Source of the DNA: Spongospora subterranea f. sp. subterranea | Taxonomy: Eukaryota; Endomyxa: Phytomyxea; Phytomyxea; Plasmodiophorida | Length of the DNA: 64,000 nucleotides | Direction: 5' to 3' | NCBI GenBank assembly: GCA_049724395.1 | Contig: JAUGWO010000155.1 | Span: forward strand, 88,831-152,830 | Shown here: piece after piece, positions 55,300 through 64,000 of the stretch | Position numbering within the stretch: the stretch's first letter is position 1 | Layout of the letters: each line of letters starts with the position of its first letter | Notes under the pieces: generated by a model | What the model was told of the DNA's origin: nothing | Seen by the model: only the letters and a program-made list of their open reading frames with translations | The model's database searches: none | Translations under genes and position numbers: made by a program

Positions 55300-57300
55300 A
55301 AATCTAGACTGGTAACTCTTTTACCAGATGATGGTCAGAATTATCTGACAAAAACTGTTGTACTACAGTAGGAATATCCTCCAGCATTGTATCAAAAGGT
55401 TCCCAAGTGGCGTCAGTGGTTTCAAAACCACTTTACTGGATGAGGAGGTCCAGTTGTCCAGACTCTGGATTGCGACGAATGTCGATAATGCTTGCCACTT
55501 CGAATTTGGTGGAGGATGTTAGTCCGATATTATCCAGAAGAGCTGTTGTAACCTGTAAGTCACGATCGCAGTAGTATTTCAAACGTTGAGCGTGGATTTC
55601 AGTTCGCTCGCCGGTGATTAGAAATTCCACACGGTATATGTGGTCGTTGATCATACCAATAATACGTGCAGGTCCGAGCCAATTAAACACGGTTTTATGT
55701 GAAAACCGCTTGATATTGGAGGCGACGAGCACGTAGTCGCCAATTGTGAAATTGATTGGCTTAGTGCGAGCATCCTTGGAGCGGGACCGATGTTGTTGTG
55801 CACGCTGTTTGGATAAACGACCAGCGACTTGTTGATGGATGGCGTCAATCGACGATGCGAGTTGAGCCGTTAGTGACTGAATACGACCAGGAGTTACTGG
55901 GATGATAGCGGTCTTGGACTGGCTAGCCTGATCCATGCGAATCTGATTGAATCTCGACGTAAAATCGACCTTTGATAAGTGGGACTTTCCCTGTAGTTGA
56001 TCTAATAGGTCTGGAATTATCGATAATGGACCATTGTCCCGCACCGTCACCTTATTCAACCTGCGATAATCACCACAAATTCGTTTAGTCCCATCAGGCT
56101 AAGCAACCAAGGTCACTGGGGAAGCCCATGGCGACTTCGATGGCACCAGGTTCCCAGTCGCTAATTGTTCGCCAAGATAAATATTGATAATAAGTCCCAG
56201 GTCTGCTGGAGAAGTCCGATAAGGTGGTGATCGGACAGGAAGAGCACCTTCAGTATCAATAACAAACTGACTCCCGACAATGCACCGGATGCGTCATTAC
56301 TAAAATATCACAAAACTCCTCATCACTTCCGCCAATGGTCGGTTCATCACTTGGCCTTGGTCTGACGTTCGATAACTTCCTGCCCAGCGGATGGATTCGA
56401 ACAAGAGGAAATTCGACACCCGATATATAAGCCCTTATCACCGATCGGGACAGAATGATATCGAAACTATGGTCTTCGAAAAATGGTAAGCTAAGGACTA
56501 CTGGATAATTTACAACGAAAGTACGCTGAAATTCTTGTTGCCCAGACTGGTTTTCCATTGCAATTTTCCTGCGGATTCTTCCCATCGCTGGAATTTCCTT
56601 GTTATCTAAACCGCTTGCCATGATCGGTGGCCCTTCCTTGCGATATAATCTCCTCCTCTGCTCGTTGTCAACTGATCCGACCGGATGAAACAATCAGAGA
56701 CTCTCAGGTCGGCGAGTGCCTGAATGTGATCACTATCAGAGTCGAAAATGATGCCCAACAACATGAGCTCGTCTCCTGCCGATTGTAGAATCGCCAACTG
56801 GTTAAACCGGACATTCACCAGAAACCGCCGTTTCGCCTGAAGGTAATCGTCACAATCAATCCGCCGATGACTCTTGTCCCCACAAAAGTAGCACACCGGG
56901 GTTCATCACTGGTCGATCCCTATGCATTTCGCCTCTTGCCGATGACTGATGACGTGTGTTATCTGGTAAGTGTCGCTGAATTTGTTGAATAACCTGGCGC
57001 TGGATTGGTTCAACGTTTTTTACAAACGCCATGGGTGGAGATTCTCTCTACTCGACATCGCGAAAACGAGATGACATTCGATTGGCAATGTCGTTGTCGC
57101 GTATGACTGATTTCATACGAGTGACCCTAGATTTGACTCGACAAGGTATCATCAACGGGTATAGTCACGATTTCAGGATCAGTAAAATGCCCGCCGGCAC
57201 CTTGCAGATCAAGAGCCATTAGGCAGCGGTTGGAGTGCACGTAGGTAAAATGAGCGAACGCAATCGCGATTAGAAGATCGGTTTTCACTCGTTGACTCAA
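55300..57300 (-). mobile_element. Chromovirus (Ty3/gypsy) gag-pol fossil
   Basis: Minus-strand parts in gag-pol order from high to low coordinates: gag end with a CCHC zinc knuckle (CYFCGDKSHRRIDC, near 56890), a protease-like region (FNQLAILQSAGDELMLLG; about 56250-56690), a piece of reverse transcriptase (QGKSHLSKVDFTSRFNQIRM, near 55960), the integrase C-terminal region (PINFTIGDYVLVASN, TVFNWLGPARIIGMI) and a chromodomain (VASIIDIRRNPESG, WKGFETTDATWEPFD). Most of reverse transcriptase, RNase H and integrase is absent. No LTR pair was found. Broken, with several breaks. Its chromodomain tail resembles the fragment at 6865-7385. Confidence 0.8.
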
Positions 57301-57359
57301 CCTTGGCGTAATGGCAGAATGGCGCCCTGTTGATTACTTACCAACTTACCGAACTTATG

Positions 57360-58488
57360 TCAAATCTGGCGCTGATTTGGCCTTGCGACGGAGATGGGAA
57401 TTGCCGTCATGAATGGGCAGATCAGTCGCGTCTGGCAAAAGTTCCAGTACCACTGAATCTGAAAATTTGACGTGATATTTGGTGTCGTTGATAGGCTTCT
57501 TAAAAATTCCAGATGCATGGGCACAGAGCGCCAACTGCAGAAAATTTCTTGTGTGAATCTGCAGCTTATTGTGTTTTGCGCAGCCGATCTTTCAAAGACG
57601 ACCACGTCTTCACCAAATGATGGTCGAAACAGGGAGTCCTTGTACACAACTTTAAGAGCACCATCTTCAACAGCCTCCTCCATATTTGGGAATCGACCAT
57701 TGCGTGCAATGTAGCAGTCGTTGTGCCCAATTGTCGCTTTCGAACACGTGTAAAATCGACACGGCCATGGTAGCGGTGCCGGCATCGTTGCATTATACTT
57801 CTCTTGCAACGATCGACCATGAAGATCACCAAAGATACCGATCGCTGTTGACAACCTGCACAATCTGCTTGTTCGAACTGGGGAAACATCAGCTGAGCGA
57901 ATCTCTTGCACCACTGTGCGGCCCAGATCGCAATAGGGCATGTCATTGACAGAAGCATCAGACCTCGTTAGGTCCAACGTCGGCGAAACAACCTCATGGT
58001 CGGATTGGTCATGGCGAATCAACCACAGTTGCTTCTTCGACTTGGAACTGGATAAGTTGAAAGGAAAGTCTTCAAACTTGGTATCAGCTTTAATCAAAGC
58101 GTCGTCACACGTGGTCAGATCGTAAGTGCCGCCGTCTCTCCATGCTGGATAAGGCAACAGAGCCTCCGCCCTCGGCAACAACGCAATCATGCGATTCGAA
58201 TCTCAGAACCACGACGTTGACGGCGGGAATCTTGTCGAGCTTGACCGGCCGGCGCGATTCTTCTTCAATCACCCGTACGGGACGGCCATCACATTTACCT
58301 TTGGAGTAGGTTTTGACGGTGGGGGCGCACCTCGGCGAGTGTTGGCCCTGGAACGACCCACTTCTACGTTTGTACTTCATTTCTTCAATGGCCTGCTGTA
58401 CTGCCTTTCTGAAGGCAGCCAAGTTGCTGGTGCATTGAATGGCGCAAGCACTTTGAGGCATTCCGCACTTGACGCAAAATATCATCAA
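57360..58488 (-). CDS. Unassigned minus-strand ORFs (276 and 127 codons, overlapping)
   Basis: Two overlapping minus frames. One (58488-58105) has FCVKCGMPQSACAIQCTSNL, then FRKAVQQAIEEMKYKRR and a basic stretch. The other (58190-57360) has KQLWLIRHDQSDHEVVSPTL and EDVVVFERSAAQNTISC. No domain was recognised. They border the chromovirus fossil, so a retroelement origin is likely, though a host gene cannot be excluded. Function unknown. Confidence 0.35.
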
Positions 58489-58489
58489 A

Positions 58490-60040
58490 AGAGGTTTCTA
58501 ACCGCTAGAAAACTGTCAAATGGCAAGAAATTAATGTCAAATGGCGAGAAATTAATGTCAAATGACGCGGAGTTGCGGTTCTCGAATGCCCTAGCGCAAA
58601 GTGTTGGATCAATTTGGATTCTGGCAATGGATGCGGCTGGTGTTCCATAGGAATATCAGGAAGAACACTGATGGTTTGATCTGATTCGGAATTGTGATGG
58701 TCAACGAGGTCTGGAATGGAAAATATCCGGCGATTCCGTCATTACGAAAAAAAGACCGATCGAATGATCTGGCACTTCCGTCAGTGTTTGCGCCCAGGAC
58801 ATCACGTTACCCGTTCACGTTATACTGTGAGTTTATGGCCTGGCTTGCTGTAACAGCATCGCAGTCCACATCGATCTCGTATTATCTGCTACAATTTTTT
58901 TTCAACGGTTCATCGCCGACATGCTTTCCAGAAGGGCTTCTCCCAACGTCTGATAAAAAACCAGGCAGACGCCGCCTTGTCCCTTATCTATGATACGTTT
59001 GTGATGGCCAACGCAAATAAAAAAAAACGCGTCGTCGTCAATTGAGGATGCTGCGTTTGCAAAACTGGCAAAACATGGTTCGCATCGTAAAGAATTATCA
59101 TCGCAAGATCATGCTACGGCAATCGGTTTCTTACATGTAGAAATAGTTTGAGATGTATTGAAATGGTGTTGACATGATAATCTCAGAACGCTCCAAGGAC
59201 CGACTTGCAATAATCAGCAAGACCAACTCAATTAGGCAAAGGAAGGTTTCCACCATTGTCAAGCTTCGAGTAAGACTATCAATACTGTCGCTTTGGTGCA
59301 GGGCCATCTCTTCGATAGAAACCCAGTCGCTTTGGAAGCGCATTACACTATTAACAATGCAGTCGTCCATATATGCCCATCATTCCCCATCGTACGACGA
59401 ATGCATTACTCATCCCCCATATACTGAACAATACCGACGAACGGACCAAGCAACTCAATCGTTAGAGAAGCAGTAATGAGCGACTATACAGCCCTAACAG
59501 TTAAATTCTGCCTTGCACTGTTCAGGGTTGCTGTGGAACATGTTTTCTGGAGTCAAGTGGAAACAAGTCGTTGGAGTCGTAATTATCTAGTATTGAATAT
59601 AAAGGTGTATCACGTTGCGTCAAAACATAAATTAGGTATTGCTTATTAAACATCAATGACATCTGAGCGTGTCAAAATGATTCTTCAGGAGTTGATTGTT
59701 GTGATTTGGAGCAGAGAATGTCTGAGTACAATGGGTCAGGCTGTCAAGAAATGAGTCAGGTCAGTTTGCCACCTGTATCGAAGGTAATAGGGTACAAGGT
59801 ATCGCATTGTTTATTTCATATCTGGCGGTGATAGTTGCCATTCTCGCCACATTTGCCAGGCGTTTTGCAAGAATTAGAGTGTCGTGAATTGTGTGACAAT
59901 GGCCAGTACAGAAAGATTTTTTACAGTGAGGCGTCGCAGCTGCAGTAAAAATCATTCCCATTTCGAAAATCTTGAAGAATAGTTGATGACCACGGTGTAG
60001 AAAGTGTTCTACTGCATTACAAATTGCGAGTTTGCCATTA
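58490..60040. other. No supportable gene
   Basis: A triple short direct repeat (GTCAAATGGCAAGAAATTAA-type) at 58515-58565; otherwise only short ORFs. Confidence 0.4.
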
Positions 60041-60133
60041 CCCTACCATACCATACGATACCATACCATACCATACCGTACCGTACCATATCAAACCGTA
60101 CCATACCATACCATACCATACCATACCATACCA
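60041..60133 (+). repeat. CCATA pentanucleotide repeat
   Basis: About eighteen units of CCATA with a few CCGTA, CGATA and CAAAC variants, as in ACCATACCATACCATACCAT. Simple sequence, upstream of the intact CRN-like gene. Confidence 0.95.
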
Positions 60134-60359
60134 ATTGAGGCCTTCAAACGTCGTCCAGTTCCCAACACGATTCATTCGTAATTGACTTATTGAATATTCA
60201 CCCGTTGTAGCCCAGTCACAGGATTTAGCTTCCTTCAGTCAAGACAGATAAGGGACACTTGAAGCGACAGTGAGCTGCGGTGGAAATGATGATACAGACT
60301 GGTCGTGACACGTCACGAGAACGGTCAAGCGAGACGCATGACACGTCACTCCACACGCA

Positions 60360-62586
60360 ATGATGTCTTTGGAGGATTTGTTCAAGCAGGCGTTTGCCGC
60401 GGCTGAGGCAGCGTGCGATGCCTACAGAGCGGCGCGAGATGCGCCAGCAACAGGCGAGCCAGAGCTCACCAATCTTCGCGAAGACCGCGATGAAGCCGTT
60501 GCCGCTCGTGATGCTGCCGAACGCGTCTTCCTGGCCTCTCGCTCTGCCGCAGGTATGTTTGCTCCAATATAGAGGACTTGCACAAAACAATTAATCATCT
60601 GTCTAATCTGACGCTATTTATTTAGTCCCAGAACCCGTTATCACTGGGTCACGACAATTATCCATTGAAAGCGAGCATACATGTGCTTACAAGCATTACG
60701 CGAAGATCGCCGAAATCATGCACACTGATGAGTCTGTCAAAGGAGTTGAGCGCTTAATTTCAAGAATTGATAATAGTGATTCTTTAAATCCACCGTTTAT
60801 TTTTATCGAGGGATCGTCTGGATCCGGCAAGACCCAAATGGCCTTTAACGTCATGAGTTTGCTTCAACTTAGACACCGGATTGTCTGGTATTTAGTGGCA
60901 TCTGAGTTCGGTGCGTACACCCAGTCGATTTATTGCTATTTCAAGTTTCCTTCAAAGTTCTTTCAAAGCTGTGCGGCACAAGATGTCCGAGAGATTGGCG
61001 ATGTTACACCCGATGCTTTGAGAATGCAAAAATTGTACACTTTTGGGTATATTTGCTTGTTTTTGTCGGAACCGCGCCAAGATGATTTGTCAATTCAATC
61101 GGTTGCAAAGGAGTCTTATGATACAGTCCAGAATATTCTTTCAAACCGTCAACCTCCCGTGGTGATTCTTGATGAATTTCTATGTACGCTTTACCACGAG
61201 CAAGCGTTTCTTGCCAGGTTTATGCGAAACATTTTTCGCGTTGAATTCCCAGTAATTATTTTGGGCACTGATGCGCGTGCCGCCAACTTAAGAACTCAAA
61301 TAGGCCAGAGTTCCTCCGATCTTCATCCACAAGATTGGTGTTACGTCTACGGATCATTGCCCCTGGTCAATACTGACGCCCTGGGTTTATCTGACTTGAT
61401 TGACCCAGGATTCGAATATATATTAGCACACTCGCGCCCGCGTTTTAGCCAAATTGCTGCCGAATTCATGCGCTCACAGTCTCAAGACCGTTCATTTGAT
61501 GCTGATTGCTTCGACTCTCTTCGGATGGAAGTATACAGCAGCACTGTCAGGATCAAACCATTCTTCAAAGATCCTTTTGGATGCTTAGGGCAAGTCCGGC
61601 TTTTCATGAACGCATCTTATCCATATCAAGACGAAGTTTCGTCTAATAGTGCCCAATTAATGCATTCGCACTTTGCATCCCTTGAGGGCGCAAAGGAGTT
61701 CACGATTAAAGCAAATGGACACGTCGATGACAAAGAGTGGAAGCCCAAATCCGTATTTCCTTCCATGGATGAGGATGTTCTACTGTATGCTTCGTTGATG
61801 GGTGGTAGGGATATGCCAGCTTTTCAGAACGCATCAAATCGTATCCCATTCGTCCGCTTTCTGGACATGCTCATGACGTCTAATTTGATGTCAAGCTGTA
61901 ATATAGTTTTCGATACTTATCAACAGCCGGCAAACGATGGAATGTTTTTGGAAGCTGTAATGACAGCCACGATCTGCATGGCATCACATGCAAATGGCGT
62001 AAGGGGAGGCAAGCTTAGAGAATTTTTAACTCAACTGGCGTACGAGCTGACTTTCACAGAACAAACAACTTTGAATGCTCCTCTGGATATTGATTTTCAA
62101 GCAGATGTCAATATTGAGTTCATGGCTCAATTTACGATCCCGTTCCTATCTCCGCCAAATCTCATCTGGCCTGTAAATCTGAGTCAAATCTCAGGGTGCG
62201 TATTCGGCAATCTGTTCCGAACGAACAACGCTCGCAGGTTGGACTTGTCCTCGGATTGCCGCATCACTGGTGAAGCAAAGGACTATAAAACTCCAATCAA
62301 AATAGGAGTTATGACTCAAATTATTGAGCGGATCCCCCACGACTCCTTACTTCATTTCGTATTTGTGAGAGAACTTCAAAAGTCGTACTTCCGGTCAAAA
62401 GCTCAATATAGATCCGTTTTCGAAGTCGACTCAATTGCGTCAAAATGCGTATTTGCCCAGTTGCGAATATTGCCATGCGAACAGCCCACACTAGTGGAAG
62501 TGAAAGGTCTTCCTAAGAATAACCCCCAAGCAACTTGCGCGGTTGTTTTTGTTGTTTGTTCGTCATTGCCGACAAAATATAAATAA
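60360..62586 (+). CDS. Crinkler-like (CRN) P-loop protein, intact, 717 aa
   Basis: Exon 1 (60360-60552) and exon 2 (60626-62586) join in frame across a 73-nt intron. Exon 1 gives an Ala/Glu/Arg-rich coiled-coil head (LFKQAFAAAEAACDAYRAAR ... EAVAARDAAERVF). A P-loop NTPase domain follows: Walker A GSSGSGKT at 127-134 and Walker B VVILDEF with Asp247/Glu248. The long C-terminal part ends LVEVKGLPKNNPQATCAVVF ... SSLPTKYK, a strand-rich end seen in CRN-type proteins. Oomycete CRNs are host-targeted effectors; many protist and fungal relatives carry a similar NTPase body with a C-terminal nuclease-like domain. No signal peptide is visible. Family assignment is from motif memory, not a search. 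A broken paralogue is at 48312-51545. Confidence 0.75.
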
Positions 62587-62709
62587 ACAGTAACAGTCAA
62601 TTGTTCATTACCGTTTAAGCGGTGTTTGTTGTCCCCGTTGTAATTTCCAGTAAGTGGTTGAGCCAGGAAAAATCATGTTTTGCGGAGTTTCTTCATTCTG
62701 CTTTTCGTG

Positions 62710-63309
62710 ATGTCGTCGGCCAGCACGTCGGAGGGAGAGATTCATGATCTCAAGACCGAGCTCGCCGATGCCAAGACCAAGCTCGCTAATGCGGAAGGGG
62801 CAGGCGCTAGTGATGTAGTGGTTGCAGCAGCAATGAATCTCGTCGCAGCAGTTCATAATCGGATCGCAACATTCGAATCGCAGCGCCCCAAGCCCGGTAA
62901 GAGCAATTCTTGTTTGTTTCATGCTTTCTCAGTCGCGTTATAGCCATCTTCTCGCGAGCAGTCTTATAAGAAGTTGAGCGTGGAGTCGACTTGCCGAAAG
63001 TATTTGGATATGCTTGCGAGGAAGATTCGCGCATACTATGAATTTGATTGTCGATACGGCGAAGCTACCATTGGGGACGTTCTTCAAGCTAGGGATGGTC
63101 GCGATGCGTGGGATTTTGTTCGAGCAAAGAGGACTCATAGTGTAATAGGTTCTGATGGTGTTCCTACACTATCAAGAAAGGCGGTCAACGAACTACGATA
63201 CCTCTACCAGACCTATATACTAATGATGAGTGGAAACGGATTAGCAAGTTTAACTTCAACACTACCAAACTTGTTCACATCGGGAGTTGCCACGAAGTTG
63301 GAGCGGTAG
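62710..63309 (+). CDS. Second CRN-like gene, N-terminal and short following part
   Basis: An ATG at 62710 begins MSSASTSEGEIHDLKTELAD, then AKTKLANAEGAGASDVVVAA, the same Ala/Lys/Asp coiled-coil head type as the other two CRN-like copies. A donor near 62899 (CCCGGTAAGAG) starts an intron. After an AG at 62943 or 62961 the frame continues YKKLSVESTCRKYLDMLARK ... LSRKAVNELRYLYQTYILMM to a TAG at 63309. The phase across the intron is unresolved. No P-loop is present, so it is either a short family member or truncated. It starts 124 bases after the intact gene's stop. Confidence 0.5.
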
Positions 63310-64000
63310 GCCATTTATTATTATTCCGCATTCCGACTTTTGAACAGATGGTGTCTTTTCTCCAGAATATTGGCGTGAGAGGCTGGCTATTTGACTCTCC
63401 ACAATAATTAGAGGGTCAAAGATGAAAGAAACAGTGTTCCTGGAATCTGTCTAGAGTCTAAATTTAATTGGGGGGTAAATAAACTTTCTTGGATTTATCA
63501 AAAAATAATTTCTAACAAATACCAAAAATGATTTCAAATAACTTTCATACATCTTCTAAAACTTTCATTTCATCTTTTATATAGTCTTCTAAAAATGATT
63601 TAATAAACTTTACTTACCCTCAGTTGAAAAAATAAATTGAATGCTTTGAAAAGAGGCATTTTGATTTTTTGAGATGGTACAGTGGCGATCACCTTAAACC
63701 GACAATTTCAAACCCTAGTCTCAATCATATTTGAAAATCACATGTACACTTAAGTGTATATAATAATTTATAGGTCGTTTAATATTGAATTAGGAATAGT
63801 TCTATGAGATGTGTACTTCTTCATCGCATATTCTATTTGTGATTGGTTAAAAATAAATATTCCATTCTTCTCTCTGTATGTATTGATGTAATCCCAACGA
63901 CTTGCGAGCGAACCTTCTCATGGAAGCTAGTGACGTTACTTTAAGCGCAACTGGAATGATATTTTCTAAGTCTTTAAATGAATAGGTACAGTGTTTCCTT
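63310..64000. other. AT-rich end of window, no gene
   Basis: Long A/T runs and short repeated words (TCTTCTAAAA, AATAAACTTT) but no ORF. May be intergenic or an old repeat. Confidence 0.5.

Noticed and set aside
55433-56059. Minus ORF as a single host protein
   Set aside because: It fuses a reverse transcriptase piece to an integrase C-terminus and chromodomain, so it is part of the chromovirus fossil.

Overview
This is eukaryotic nuclear DNA from an intron-rich protist. Host genes are split by short GT-AG introns (about 43 to 150 nt). Six genes could be joined across every intron with the reading frame kept: ESF2/ABT1, DBP5/DDX19, SEC8/EXOC4, a mu-class glutathione S-transferase, a secreted tyrosinase and a large IQ/EF-hand-like coiled-coil protein. 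Secreted tyrosinase, Crinkler-like (CRN) P-loop proteins, a Zn2Cys6 protein and many decayed transposons fit a plasmodiophorid (Spongospora-like, Rhizaria). An oomycete or chytrid-like organism is not excluded. The lineage is inference; no rRNA or organelle gene lies in the window.

Layout. 0-8.5 kb is mostly transposon debris: a possible gene end at the left edge, an integrase-like DDE element (-), an old dispersed repeat and an inverted chromovirus remnant. 8.6-20 kb is the conserved housekeeping block: ESF2 (+), the 1151-aa coiled-coil gene (+), DBP5 (-) and SEC8 (-). 20.7-23.4 kb holds an inverted pair of Zn2Cys6 genes, one broken, around a copia fragment. 24-33.3 kb carries smaller host genes: an unknown 222-aa protein, a leucine-rich-repeat protein, a small membrane protein, an AHSA1-domain protein, an NPF-motif coiled-coil protein and the GST. 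33.5-36 kb is transposon wreckage with several inverted duplications.

36.3-45.5 kb is a lineage-specific cluster. A unit made of a small Gly/Ala-rich hydrophobic protein gene (IFI6/IFI27/ISG12-like) followed by a tyrosinase gene, both on the minus strand, occurs three times. Only the first unit keeps a whole tyrosinase; the other two keep the small gene but only tyrosinase scraps. Two further members of the small family lie at either end. 43-48 kb has pogo-like, PiggyBac-like and possible hAT-like DNA transposon remains.

48.3-51.5 kb is a broken CRN-like copy. In it a 29-bp segment, present once in the intact paralogue at 60.4-62.6 kb, has expanded into about 1.16 kb of minisatellite. 53.7-55 kb has decayed ankyrin repeats, and 55.3-57.3 kb a chromovirus fossil on the minus strand. 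60.3-63.3 kb holds the intact CRN-like gene followed by the 5' part of another.

The housekeeping genes serve ribosome biogenesis (ESF2), mRNA export (DBP5) and exocytosis (SEC8). The tyrosinase/ISG12-like and CRN-like genes form the fast-changing accessory part.
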